64,000 nt of DNA from Cyanobacteria bacterium FACHB-471. Its GTDB lineage: Bacteria > Cyanobacteriota > Cyanobacteriia > Elainellales > Elainellaceae. The stretch is taken from NCBI GenBank assembly GCA_014695345.1, contig JACJOC010000085.1, positions 1-64,000 on the forward strand, in the 5' to 3' direction. Under the pieces are notes generated by a model. That model did not search any database. It had not been told where the DNA came from and saw only the letters and a list, made by a program, of their open reading frames with translations. Of the stretch, positions 25,025 through 33,893 are shown one piece after another. Both the position numbers and the translations under genes were made by a program. Numbering within the stretch: position 1 is the stretch's first letter; each line of letters starts with the position of its first letter.

Positions 25025-25933
25025 TTAACTTGCCTTATGGTGTTCATGCCAGTGTTTAGCAATGTCAATCCGACGGCAAAGCCACACTCGTTCATGCTTT
25101 TGCACATAGTCCAAAAACCGTGTCAGTGCCAGCGCTCTACCCGGTCTGCCGACGAGCCGACAATGGAGTCCAACGCTCATCATTTTGGGTGCTGTTTCAC
25201 CCTCAGCATAAAGACAATCAAAGGCATCACGCAAATAGGCAAAAAACTGGTCACCAGAGTTAAACCCCTGTGGGGTAGCAAACCGCATGTCATTGTTATC
25301 TAACGTGTAGGGAATCACCAGGTGGGGCTTGCCATATTCCTGTACCCAGTAGGGCAAGTCATCGGCATAACTATCAGAGTCATAAAAAAAGCCACCCTCC
25401 TCCACAACCAGGCGGCGCGTATGGGGACTGCTGCGCCCTAAGTACCAACCCAGGGGACGACTGCCTGTGACTTGGGTGTGGAGGGCGATCGCCTTTTCCA
25501 AGTGCTCTCGCTCTGCCGCTTCCCCAAAATACTTGTAGTCAATCCAGCGATAGCCGTGACTGGCAATTTCCCAATCTGCTTCCAGCATGGCAGCCACCGC
25601 CTCTGGATTTCGTTCTAGCGCCATCGCCACTCCATAGACGGTGATCGGAATGCCTCGCTCCACAAATAAGCGGTGCAAGCGCCAGAATCCAGCCCGACCG
25701 CCGTAATCGTAGCAAGACTCCATATTCATGTGGCGCAATCCTTGCAAGGGAACTGCCCCAACGATTTCAGACAGAAAAGTTTCTGAAGCCTGATCGCCGT
25801 GCAGAATGCAATTCTCTCCCCCTTCCTCATAATTAATCACAAACTGCACGGCAATCCGGGCGTGATTAGGCCACTGCGGGTCAGGAGGGGTCTGTCCATA
25901 CCCAATCAGGTCTCGCGGATACGGTGGGGTCAT
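25025..25933 (-). CDS. puuE: Allantoinase PuuE (polysaccharide deacetylase fold)
   Basis: A 302-residue metal-dependent hydrolase of the NodB/polysaccharide-deacetylase fold, PuuE branch, which opens allantoin to allantoate in purine breakdown. It starts YPRDLIGYGQTPPDPQWPNHARIAVQFV and continues with NYEEGGENCILHGD, then ESCYDYGGRAGFWRLHRLF and the metal-site region WEIASHGYRW. Length is that of PuuE. A divergent gene for an AtzF-C-like protein and a nucleoside transporter nearby fit purine or ureide use. Other uricase or allantoicase genes are not in the window. Confidence 0.9.
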   Translation of the reverse strand: MTPPYPRDLIGYGQTPPDPQWPNHARIAVQFVINYEEGGENCILHGDQASETFLSEIVGAVPLQGLRHMNMESCYDYGGRAGFWRLHRLFVERGIPITVYGVAMALERNPEAVAAMLEADWEIASHGYRWIDYKYFGEAAEREHLEKAIALHTQVTGSRPLGWYLGRSSPHTRRLVVEEGGFFYDSDSYADDLPYWVQEYGKPHLVIPYTLDNNDMRFATPQGFNSGDQFFAYLRDAFDCLYAEGETAPKMMSVGLHCRLVGRPGRALALTRFLDYVQKHERVWLCRRIDIAKHWHEHHKAS

Positions 25934-26086
25934 AAGGTTGAAGTTGCCTATTTTGTCCAGATTCTTGAGGGGTTAACATCCTAGCTACCCAAGACGCTGA
26001 ATACGTCCGTCAAAGACATTACCTTAATATCGCTACCGGCTAAGATACTGTATCTACAGACAAAATTCAGGCATTGCTTCACGTCT

Positions 26087-26482
26087 ATGACCTCCCCTAA
26101 CAAGCGAGTTTTCATTTGTGGTTCTGCGCTGCGAGGGCAACCTGACCACCAAAATCTTCAGTCTGCTGAGTTTATTCGTCCAGCAAAAACTCAACCGATT
26201 TATCGGCTCCATGCGGCTGAGAATGACTGGCATCCCGCGATCTATGAGGTGACAGAGGGCGGTATTTCGATTCCGGGTGAGGTATATGAACTCACTCAGG
26301 AGCAGTATGAATATCTGTTAGCCAATGAGCCACCCCATATGTATCCCGGTGATGTGGTGTTGGAGGATGGGGAAGTTTCGACGGCAATGCTCTACCCGCG
26401 TGAGTTAGTAGAGCAGCACAACTGGATTGATATCTCTGATTATGGAGGTTGGGCAGCTTACAAGGCGGCTGTAGTGAGTTAG
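26087..26482 (+). CDS. Gamma-glutamylcyclotransferase-like protein (allophanate hydrolase C-terminal type)
   Basis: A 131-residue protein of the GGCT-like fold related to the stand-alone C-terminal domain of allophanate hydrolase. The fold signature is near the N-terminus (RVFICGSALRGQP), the acidic residue region is in GISIPGEVYELTQEQYEYLLANEPP, and the end is DISDYGGWAAYKA. Its gene is divergent from puuE, 153 bp apart. That supports a part in ureide nitrogen metabolism, but the exact reaction is not known. Confidence 0.82.
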   Translation: MTSPNKRVFICGSALRGQPDHQNLQSAEFIRPAKTQPIYRLHAAENDWHPAIYEVTEGGISIPGEVYELTQEQYEYLLANEPPHMYPGDVVLEDGEVSTAMLYPRELVEQHNWIDISDYGGWAAYKAAVVS

Positions 26483-26499
26483 CTGCAATCTACAAAAAT

Positions 26500-26537
26500 C
26501 TCCGGCAGGGGCAAGCGATCGTTTGCCCCTGCCGGAG
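26500..26537. terminator. Long palindrome after the GGCT-like gene
   Basis: CTCCGGCAGGGGCAA is separated from its perfect 15-bp complement by an 8-base loop containing GCGATCG. It lies 18 bp after the stop at 26482 and between convergent genes. It is a likely bidirectional terminator. Confidence 0.75.
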
Positions 26538-26591
26538 GTTCTCCTATTAAATTTTTAATCTGTATATCGGTGTTTCCACAACGAGCTCGGC

Positions 26592-26831
26592 TTACATTCT
26601 GCCGTTCTGCATAACCTGCTGAAGGTGCTGACGAATCTCTTGTGCCTGCTGTTGGTCAGAATCCCGTAGCTTTTGGAATAGCTCCACACAAGGCTGCGAG
26701 TCCATGCTTTGAGCATCCTGAATATAGGTTTCGTAAGCTTTTACTGCTTCGGCTTTATTTTGCAAAGCTGTAATCAGGTCATACTCTAGATTGCTGACGG
26801 CTGGGTTTTGGCTACTTTGGGTATTAACCAT
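26592..26831 (-). CDS. Small conserved helical protein of unknown function
   Basis: A 79-residue protein predicted to be two or three helices (EYDLITALQNKAEAVKAYETYIQDAQ, then FQKLRDSDQQQAQEIRQHLQQVM). The pattern resembles half of a ferritin-like bundle, but no metal ligands are clear. The ATG at 26831 is chosen because AGAGGTG sits 6 bp before it. The upstream GTG at 26840 is part of that ribosome binding site. It faces the GGCT-like gene across a terminator. Confidence 0.72.
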   Translation of the reverse strand: MVNTQSSQNPAVSNLEYDLITALQNKAEAVKAYETYIQDAQSMDSQPCVELFQKLRDSDQQQAQEIRQHLQQVMQNGRM

Positions 26832-26918
26832 TGGTTTCACCTCTGTGAATGTTCAATCTCACAGTGACTCACCTTTAGGGACAATTCATCTGCCCAAAAG
26901 CGTAGGGGTTGTAACTGA

Positions 26919-27200
26919 TTAAAGTAGTCCCCCGTCGCCCCAAGACATATCAGAGATGTCCCAGCTTTTCAGGTCGGTTGGTGGGCGATCGCTACTCCAC
27001 GCCCACCAGGAAACACCGCAGGTGCAGAGGTAAAACTCCTGCCACCTTTTGCGATGTTCTTCGGTAAAAACGGGCGATCGCCGATTAATCCAAACCTTTT
27101 CTGCTTCTACACAAGCGGTGCGGCAGGTCGGGCAAGAAAATTCGTGAACGTGAACAGCTGAATTTGTCCAGTCAGGTGGAATTGGAGCAAACGCATCCAT
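26919..27200 (-). CDS. Small Cys-rich hypothetical protein
   Basis: A 93-residue soluble protein with two Cys pairs, CPTC (residues 23-26) and CTC (about 59-61), plus a further Cys and many Trp residues (FYLCTCGVSWWAWSSDRPP). The spacing suggests a zinc-ribbon-like site. I do not recognise the family. The 87 bp to the next minus-strand gene leaves co-transcription open. Confidence 0.65.
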   Translation of the reverse strand: MDAFAPIPPDWTNSAVHVHEFSCPTCRTACVEAEKVWINRRSPVFTEEHRKRWQEFYLCTCGVSWWAWSSDRPPTDLKSWDISDMSWGDGGLL

Positions 27201-27536
27201 GAACTAAAACTGAATAGCATCTGCTACCCATTATTAACGGTTTGTTTACGAATCGGGTGAGCTAAATAACTGTAGAAACCCAATCAGAATCTCAAATCTA
27301 GGTAAAAGGACAGTTTTCTAGTTTAATTGAGAACATTCACTGTGCCAGAATTTCCACCTTTAGGTACTGTCTGGGATGAAATTCGTAGTAAAACTAGAGC
27401 AAAACTGAAAGCTATAGTCTTTCAATCTTCTTTCAATCTTGAAGTTCTCAGTTTTACATTGCCTGCTCATTCAAGGCTAGAGTTCAAGTCTCGGATAATC
27501 TTGTAGCCTCACCTCTCCACAGGAAGGATGACCTCT
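27201..27536. other. Intergenic region upstream of the nucleoside transporter
   Basis: The 336-bp divergent region contains one short open frame (GTG 27342 to TAG 27506, 54 residues, MPEFPPLGTVWDEIRSKTRAK) without a ribosome binding site or recognised family. It could be a small gene or a remnant, but evidence is weak. Otherwise only promoter sequence is expected. Confidence 0.3.
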
Positions 27537-29348
27537 ATGACAGACAATCTTCTCATTCTCAGGGTAATCTCCCTGATTGGGATCTTTGTATTGTGTGCGA
27601 TCGCCTGGTTATTTTCTGAAAATCGCAGTTTCAAGGTCTTCCCGTGGCGGCTGGTGATCATGGGAATTCTCTTGCAGCTTATTCTGGGCTTTCTAGTCTT
27701 TCAGTTTCCCCTCACCCGGCTTATTCTTCAGGGCTTTAGCAACCTCCTCAACGTCGTGCTAGATGCAGCCGACTACGGAGCGCAATTTGTGTTTGGTAGA
27801 AACTTGGTACCAGAGCCACCTCGCAATAATCCAATTCAACCCATTTTGCTTTCACCGCTTGCTGCGGGCGGCGTTTGTGCGCCCAATACAGCCGGAGAAG
27901 TCATTCCTGGATTTTGTGGCATCAGACTTGGCTATGTTTTTGCCTTTCGGGCTTTGCCCGCAGTTATCTTCTTCTCGGGTTTTGTAGGCTTGCTCTACAA
28001 CCTGGGGGTTATTCAATTTATTACTAATATTTTTGCCAAAATCTTTTACTCTGTAATGCGGCTGAGTGGTGCCGAAGCTCTAAGCGGTGCCGCCAATATT
28101 TTTGTTGGGATTGAAGCGGCGATCGTTGTCAAACCGTTTCTGCCCAAAATGACGCGCAGTGAGCTTTGTGCCATTCTTGCCTGTTGCTTTGGCACAGCCG
28201 CTTCGTCAACCCTGGCAATTTACGTCAACTTCCTCAGACCTGTCTTCCCCAATATTTTGGGACACCTGGTTTCGGCGTCCATCATGGCAATTCCTGCCTG
28301 CTTTGTCCTATCAAAGATTCTGGTGCCAGAGACAGAAATTCCTCTGACGGCAGGTGGTATTCCAGATGAACGGGCTTTGAGACATAGTCCTGACCCAGTA
28401 GATGAGCGGGTCGAGGAAGCCGACTTTCAAGATGCCCCTAGGGAAACGGTTGCTGGAGAATCGATTGAGCGTGTTAGCCCCTTGGACGCCGCCATTTTAG
28501 GTGCGTTAGATGGAGTCAGAATGGCAGTTTCGATCGCCGCCGTCCTGATTCTGATTCTGGGACTGGTTTACCTGGTCAATCAACTTTTTGTTGGATTGGC
28601 AAGTTTGCAGGAGTCTGAGATTGCTGCCTTACAACCGATTGGTCGCTTCTTTAGCGTCGTCTCTTTAGCAAATATTTTGGGCGCTTTGTTTTTGCCGCTG
28701 ACTGCCCTAACGGGGGTTTCTCTCAGTTGGCAAGAGCTATGGGAATCTTCGGTGATCATCGGACGACGCTTGTTTGAAACTGCTATCCCGCCTTATCAAG
28801 CTTTGGGTGCAGCAGCAGCTTTGCCTGTGGGCGAAAGAATAATTAGCGATCGCGCTGTCCTGATTGTCAGTTATGCCCTATCCGGTTTTGCTCACCTGGC
28901 TTCAGTTGGCATCTTTGTAGGCGGCACAACCGCCCTAATTCCCTCTCGCCGCAAAGACATTTCAGAACTCGGCTGGAAAGCTCTGTTTATTGGGACGTTG
29001 GCAACCCTAATGATCGCTTGCGTCGCTGGCGTTTTCGACACGGGTGATTATTCTGGCATTCTAGGCGCACCTGCCCCTGAAGCGGCTCCCCTGAGTGCTC
29101 CGTCGCCCAGCCCTGAAGAAACGCCAGAGGAAAGCCTGGAGGAAGAGAGCCCAGACGCCTCTCCTGTTCCAACTGAAGCCGAATCACCTGAGGCAGAAAT
29201 TCCCTCCCCTAGCCCAACGGCTCCTGCTGGTCAAGCTCCTGCTGGTCAAGCTGCTCCACCTACCGCCCCAACAACTAGCCCTTCTCCGGTAGATAGCCCA
29301 ACACCACTACGGACTTCACCATCTCCGTCTCCTTCACCGACTCGTTGA
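27537..29348 (+). CDS. Concentrative nucleoside transporter (NupC/CNT family) with long Pro-rich tail
   Basis: A 603-residue cation-coupled nucleoside importer. CNT hallmarks are ALPAVIFFSGFVGLLYNLGV, then SGAEALSGAANIFVGIEAAIVVKPFL, MTRSELCAIL and the gating region GFAHLASVGIFVGG. About ten membrane segments fall within residues 1-505. An inserted acidic loop lies near residues 275-325. The last 95 residues are Pro/Ser/Glu-rich, with SPSPSP runs and no membrane segment, which is unusual for the family. The second ATG at 27537 is preferred because AGGAAGG then lies 9 bp upstream. Nearby puuE suggests nucleosides are taken up as a nitrogen source. Confidence 0.9.
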   Translation: MTDNLLILRVISLIGIFVLCAIAWLFSENRSFKVFPWRLVIMGILLQLILGFLVFQFPLTRLILQGFSNLLNVVLDAADYGAQFVFGRNLVPEPPRNNPIQPILLSPLAAGGVCAPNTAGEVIPGFCGIRLGYVFAFRALPAVIFFSGFVGLLYNLGVIQFITNIFAKIFYSVMRLSGAEALSGAANIFVGIEAAIVVKPFLPKMTRSELCAILACCFGTAASSTLAIYVNFLRPVFPNILGHLVSASIMAIPACFVLSKILVPETEIPLTAGGIPDERALRHSPDPVDERVEEADFQDAPRETVAGESIERVSPLDAAILGALDGVRMAVSIAAVLILILGLVYLVNQLFVGLASLQESEIAALQPIGRFFSVVSLANILGALFLPLTALTGVSLSWQELWESSVIIGRRLFETAIPPYQALGAAAALPVGERIISDRAVLIVSYALSGFAHLASVGIFVGGTTALIPSRRKDISELGWKALFIGTLATLMIACVAGVFDTGDYSGILGAPAPEAAPLSAPSPSPEETPEESLEEESPDASPVPTEAESPEAEIPSPSPTAPAGQAPAGQAAPPTAPTTSPSPVDSPTPLRTSPSPSPSPTR

Positions 29349-29382
29349 TGAACTGGGATTTTGGGTGGTAGTCAACCAAAGC

Positions 29383-29418
29383 TGATGAGAGAGGGGGCGA
29401 TCGCCCCCTCTCTCATCA
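29383..29418. terminator. 18-bp perfect palindrome between nupC-type and marC genes
   Basis: TGATGAGAGAGGGGGCGA is followed directly by its exact complement, with GGCGATCGCC at the centre. It lies 34 bp after the transporter stop and includes the stop codon of the convergent marC gene. It is a probable bidirectional terminator. Confidence 0.8.
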
Positions 29419-30009
29419 AACTAAAAATAGCTCTCGAATTCCGGCACTGCCGATCTCTACCGCCAAAGCCGCCAACAAAAAACCCAAAATCTTGGTAACA
29501 ATAATTGCGCCTTCAGCCCCCATCCATTTATCAATTCGGGAAGACTGACGCACAATAAACCAGGTGACAGCCATTGCCGCCACGATTCCCGCTACTACGC
29601 TTAACTGAGCCGCCTGCGACTCCGACATCATCAGCATCACTGTTGTCAGCGTTCCTGGACCTGCCAGTAGCGGCAATGCTAACGGCGTAATTGCAACATC
29701 GCGCCCCTGCTCTATCACAGGCTCATCCATCTCACCTTTCAGCATATCCAGCGCCACCAGCAGCAGCAGCAAACCTCCCGCAACTTGCAAAGAGGCAATA
29801 CTGATATGCAGGTAATCTAAAATCGCTTGTCCTGCAAAAGCAAATCCCAGAATTACAGCAGTAGCGACGAACGTAGCGCGATCGACAACCCGGTTTCTTT
29901 CATCTATTTCCATTCCCTTAGTAAGCGCCAAAAAAATCGGTGCATTACCCAGTGCATCTGCCAGCACAAAAACCGCGACAAAAGTTCTAACCAGAATTGA
30001 GATGTCCAC
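29416..30009 (-). CDS. MarC-family integral membrane protein
   Basis: A 197-residue protein with six hydrophobic segments, family UPF0056/MarC. Recognisable parts are ADALGNAPIFLALTKGM near the start, GFAFAGQAILDYLHISIASLQVAGGLLLLLVALDML, and PLALPLLAGPGTLTTVMLMM. The function of MarC proteins is unknown; the old link to multiple antibiotic resistance has been withdrawn. The gene is single, convergent with the transporter. Confidence 0.93.
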   Translation of the reverse strand: MDISILVRTFVAVFVLADALGNAPIFLALTKGMEIDERNRVVDRATFVATAVILGFAFAGQAILDYLHISIASLQVAGGLLLLLVALDMLKGEMDEPVIEQGRDVAITPLALPLLAGPGTLTTVMLMMSESQAAQLSVVAGIVAAMAVTWFIVRQSSRIDKWMGAEGAIIVTKILGFLLAALAVEIGSAGIRELFLV

Positions 30010-30293
30010 AGATAGAAGCTCAAGGAATTTCCCCTCAACAGTATCTTGAGTGCTGCCAGATTGCCATCCATTCAGCAGAAGAAAATCCGAAAGGCTCTGC
30101 CAATTCTATTTCAGTAAACCTCAGCCTGAATAAATAGATTTTTGACAAATTTTATACAGACTTTTATCTCTATTGATGAATTTCGATCCTTTGTAATCTA
30201 GATAACATTACAGGTATGGAGAAGGACGGCTACTGCCTATCCCTAATTCCCACCCAACAGGCTTTTGTCGTTTTTTGCTAAGAGGCTTTCAAT

Positions 30294-30854
30294 ATGAAAC
30301 GTTTATTAATCAGCAGTCTTTCACTTCTACTACTGGGAACTGCGGTCATACCCGTAGCTCAAGCACAGTCCCAGTCAGGTCAGTCGAGTCCAGACAGCAT
30401 GCAGCAAAACCAGATGGATCAGGAGAGCCTAGAGGACTCAAACCAGAATCAGCGCGCTACCCCTTACGAGGACGGATCACCAGCCTCAGTTGAAATTCAG
30501 CAAGACAACTCTTCGGAAAATCAGCAAAACAACTCTTCTCAAGATAGCTCCCAACCTGCTGCTAACGAAGGCAATCAAAACACCTATGCAGCTACAGGAA
30601 ACTTTGTTAGCCAGTATGAGCCCACACCTTTTGAGATTGTCAGTCTTGCCCGTCAAGGGTACCTACAGAATCAAGGCATTCCCAGCTACGCTACACTAAC
30701 CGACAACTACCGAACGCGCGATACCACTCCAGAAGACATTGTTCAAGCTGCGGTTGATGCAGGGCGCTTACCTGCTAGCCGAGTTGACGATGCTGCCTAC
30801 ACTTATGGAGTTCTTACTCAGTTGAGAGGGCTAGACCGCAACTTCCGGGATTAA
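30294..30854 (+). CDS. Secreted hypothetical protein with Gln/Asn/Ser-rich region
   Basis: A 186-residue protein with a clear Sec signal peptide (MKRLLISSLSLLLLGTAVIPVAQAQS, cleavage after AQA near residue 24). The mature protein begins with a low-complexity Gln/Asn/Ser/Asp stretch (about 25-100). It ends in a conserved-looking domain (about 101-186) with FVSQYEPTPFEIVSLARQGYL, then TPEDIVQAAVDAGRLP and YGVLTQLRGL. I recognise no family. It is a single gene convergent with acnB, separated by a terminator. Confidence 0.75.
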   Translation: MKRLLISSLSLLLLGTAVIPVAQAQSQSGQSSPDSMQQNQMDQESLEDSNQNQRATPYEDGSPASVEIQQDNSSENQQNNSSQDSSQPAANEGNQNTYAATGNFVSQYEPTPFEIVSLARQGYLQNQGIPSYATLTDNYRTRDTTPEDIVQAAVDAGRLPASRVDDAAYTYGVLTQLRGLDRNFRD

Positions 30855-30875
30855 TTTAGCTGTTGAAGCTATAAC

Positions 30876-30902
30876 AATGGGGTGGGCAATGCTCACCCCA
30901 TT
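30876..30902. terminator. Inverted repeat between convergent genes
   Basis: AATGGGGTG and CACCCCATT are separated by GGCAATGCT, which can extend the stem with one wobble pair. It lies between the stop codons of the secreted-protein gene and acnB and should end transcription in both directions. Confidence 0.75.
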
Positions 30903-30931
30903 ATTAATGAAAGTTCTACAATCTTGTACAA

Positions 30932-33541
30932 CTACCGACTCGCAGTAGTCGGCATTCCTAAAATGTCCTCAATCCGAGGCATTTCCTCTAGTGGAATTAC
31001 CCGACCTTCTTCTTCAAAACCAGCAATCTGGTCAAAGTTGAGGTAGCGATATAAGTCGCCTGCAAAAGGATTCAGCTTGTTTGCCACAATGTCCGTGTAT
31101 TCCTCCACTGTGGGAATGCGTCCCAACAGGGCACAAGCGGCGGCAAGCTCAGCAGAACCAAGGTAAACCCGTGCATCCTTACCCATACGGTTGTTGAAGT
31201 TGCGAGTTGAAGTCGAAAAAACAGTTGTGCCGTCTTCAACTCGTGCCTGATTCCCCATGCAAAGCGAACACCCTGGCATTTCAGTTCGGGCTTTTACTGC
31301 TTCAAAGGTTTCGTAAATTCCCTCTTTGCGAAGTTGGCTTTCATCCATACGAGTTGGAGGGCAAATCCATAACCGACCATTAACCGCAGGTTGAGCTTCT
31401 AGCACTTTTGCTGCTGCCCTATAATGCCCGATATTTGTCATACAGGAGCCGATGAAGACCTCCTGAACTGGGTCACCTGCCACCTCTGACAGCAACTTTA
31501 CGTTGTCTGGATCGTTGGGGGCCGCTACGATGGGCTCTTTGATCTGGTTCAGGTCGATTTCAATAATCTCAGCGTATTCTGCATCAGCGTCGGCTTCCAT
31601 TAGTACCGGATTTGCCAGCCACGCTTCCATCTTGGCGACTCGACGCAGAATGGTGCGGGCATCCTGATAGCCCCGTGCCACCATATTCTTCAGCAAAGCA
31701 ACGTTTGAGCGGATGTATTCTGCTACCGTGTCAGGACTGAGTTTAATCGTGCATCCAGCGCAAGACCGTTCGGCAGTTGCGTCGGTTAGCTCGAAGGCTT
31801 GCTCTAGCTTCAGATTGGGCAACCCTTCGATTTCCATAATGCGTCCAGAGAAGATATTTTTCTTGTTTTGCTTCTCGACGGTAAGCAACCCTTTCTGCAT
31901 TGCCACATAGGGAATGGCGTTAACTAGATCCCGCAGGGTTACGCCAGGTTGAAGTTCGCCCTTAAACCGAACGAGGACAGATTCGGGCATGTCTAAGGGC
32001 ATTACACCCAGAGCAGCAGCAAAGGCAACTAGTCCTGACCCGGCAGGGAAAGAAATGCCAAGCGGGAATCGGGTATGAGAGTCGCCACCTGTCCCTACAG
32101 TGTCGGGTAACAGCATTCGATTGAGCCATGAGTGAATGATGCCGTCACCAGGACGTAGGGCAACGCCCCCTCGCGCGGCAAAGAAATCAGGCAGATCTTT
32201 GTGGGTCAGCAAATCGACGGGTTTAGGATAGGCAGCCGTGTGACAAAAGCTTTGCATGACCAGGTCAGCACTGAACCCTAAACAGGCAAGCTCTTTTAGC
32301 TCGTCGCGAGTCATAGGACCAGTAGTGTCTTGGGAACCTACAGTTGTCATCAACGGTTCGCAAGATGTGCCTGGACGGACGCCAGGTAGACCACATGCTT
32401 TGCCAACCATCTTTTGCGCCAGGGTGAAGCCCTTACTGGAGCTTGCCGGAATGCTGGGGCGGGTAAACACTGGGCTTAGCTCTAGTCCCAACCCAGTTCG
32501 AACTTTGTCGGTAAGAGTGCGTCCGATCAGTAGTGGAATACGTCCACCTGCACGAACTTCGTCCAGAATTGTTTCTGGCTTGAGTTTGAATGTAGAAATT
32601 ACTTCTCCAGCTTCATTGGTGATTTCGCCTTTATAAGGATGGATCGTGATCACCATGCCTGTTTCCATTTGGCTGACATCACACTCGATGGGCAATGCAC
32701 CCGAGTCTTCAGCAGTGTTAAAGAAGATGGGAGCGATCGCCCCTCCCACGATAAATCCACCCGATCGCTTATTCGGCACAAACGGAATGTCTTGCCCAAT
32801 GTGCCATAGAACCGAGTTTATCGCCGACTTACGGGAAGAACCTGTACCCACGACATCGCCCACGTAGGCAACCGGATGTCCCTTTTGCTTTAGCTCAGCA
32901 AGGGTTTCCAACCCACCGGGCATTCGTGATTCCAGCATTGCCAGCGCATGAAGCGGAATGTCAGGACGAGTCGTCGCGTGAACGGCAGGAGAAAGGTCAT
33001 CTGTATTGGTTTCTCCAGGTACCTTAAAAACCGTGACAGTAATTGCTTCGGGCAAAGATGGGCGACTGGTAAACCAATCTGCTGCTGCCCATGAATCGAG
33101 CACTTGCTTAGCATAAGAATTGCTTTCGGCTAGCTCCTCCACATCATGGAAAGCATCGTAAACCAGTAGGGTTTTGCTCAGGGCGATCGCTGCCGCTCCT
33201 GCAATCTCAGCATCTTCTACCTTCAACAAATCAATCAACGATTGCACGTTATAGCCACCCATCATCGTTCCCAGCAATTCCACTGCCTGCACCGGAGAGA
33301 CGAGCGGACTAATCGCTTCACCCTTGGCGATCGCTGTTAAAAATGCCGCCTTCACATACGCCGCCTGATCAACCCCCGGAGGAATGCGATCGCGCAGCAG
33401 TTCCAGCAGTGTTTCTGCCTCATCTGCCGGTGGAGACTTTAGTAATTCACATAGCTCGGCTGTTTGTTCAGCAGTCAACGGTAACGGTGGAATACCCAGC
33501 GCCGCTCTCTCTGCAACTTGTTGACGGTAAGATTCCAGCAT
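30932..33541 (-). CDS. acnB: Aconitate hydratase B (bifunctional aconitase/2-methylisocitrate dehydratase)
   Basis: An 869-residue AcnB of normal length, interconverting citrate and isocitrate in the TCA pathway. The N-terminal HEAT-like domain (about 1-160, [22 protein letters not shown]) is followed by the swivel domain ([23 protein letters not shown]). The catalytic domains contain [18 protein letters not shown]. The [4Fe-4S] ligands are in [19 protein letters not shown] and [13 protein letters not shown]. Substrate-binding [15 protein letters not shown] and SGGF are present. It is monocistronic. Confidence 0.97.
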   Translation of the reverse strand: MLESYRQQVAERAALGIPPLPLTAEQTAELCELLKSPPADEAETLLELLRDRIPPGVDQAAYVKAAFLTAIAKGEAISPLVSPVQAVELLGTMMGGYNVQSLIDLLKVEDAEIAGAAAIALSKTLLVYDAFHDVEELAESNSYAKQVLDSWAAADWFTSRPSLPEAITVTVFKVPGETNTDDLSPAVHATTRPDIPLHALAMLESRMPGGLETLAELKQKGHPVAYVGDVVGTGSSRKSAINSVLWHIGQDIPFVPNKRSGGFIVGGAIAPIFFNTAEDSGALPIECDVSQMETGMVITIHPYKGEITNEAGEVISTFKLKPETILDEVRAGGRIPLLIGRTLTDKVRTGLGLELSPVFTRPSIPASSSKGFTLAQKMVGKACGLPGVRPGTSCEPLMTTVGSQDTTGPMTRDELKELACLGFSADLVMQSFCHTAAYPKPVDLLTHKDLPDFFAARGGVALRPGDGIIHSWLNRMLLPDTVGTGGDSHTRFPLGISFPAGSGLVAFAAALGVMPLDMPESVLVRFKGELQPGVTLRDLVNAIPYVAMQKGLLTVEKQNKKNIFSGRIMEIEGLPNLKLEQAFELTDATAERSCAGCTIKLSPDTVAEYIRSNVALLKNMVARGYQDARTILRRVAKMEAWLANPVLMEADADAEYAEIIEIDLNQIKEPIVAAPNDPDNVKLLSEVAGDPVQEVFIGSCMTNIGHYRAAAKVLEAQPAVNGRLWICPPTRMDESQLRKEGIYETFEAVKARTEMPGCSLCMGNQARVEDGTTVFSTSTRNFNNRMGKDARVYLGSAELAAACALLGRIPTVEEYTDIVANKLNPFAGDLYRYLNFDQIAGFEEEGRVIPLEEMPRIEDILGMPTTASR

Positions 33542-33893
33542 TTCAAGATTCTCCAGACACGATTAAGACATCAAAAATAGTTGAAATTTTTTAGGCTGCA
33601 ATTCGGTTCGCAGCAGTTAAACTCCAGCACTTGCTGCCCGTTCCGCTCTACCTCACCGCCCCTGCCTCAACTTCATCATTTTTAATCTCAAGCATATATT
33701 CCTACGGTAACGTGCTGCACCATTGACTGGGATTGCAGCCAGATTTACGTTTTTTGCGATCGCACAGCTTCAATCCACCCGCATCTGGCAGAATTTTGGC
33801 AGAGCGTAATAGAATAAGATTCATTCTCAAAAAGAAATTGAGATCATTCTCGTTTTGCGTTACCCCCCAAACCTGTTAAAGGAGATCTGCGTC
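33542..33893 (+). promoter_or_regulatory. znu upstream region with Zur-like boxes
   Basis: The 350-bp divergent region ends with AGATTCATTCTC (about 33818-33829) and the palindrome-like ATTGAGATCATTCTCGTT (33837-33854). The second is close to the Fur/Zur-type 7-1-7 pattern TGAGAAT-N-ATTCTCA. It lies about 40 bp before the znuA start, where Zur would block transcription when zinc is plentiful. A ribosome binding site AAAGGAGA precedes the ATG at 33894. Confidence 0.6.

Noticed and set aside
27478-27506. GTTCAAGTCTCGG, resembling a tRNA T-arm
   Set aside because: No matching acceptor stem, anticodon arm or D-arm could be built around it.
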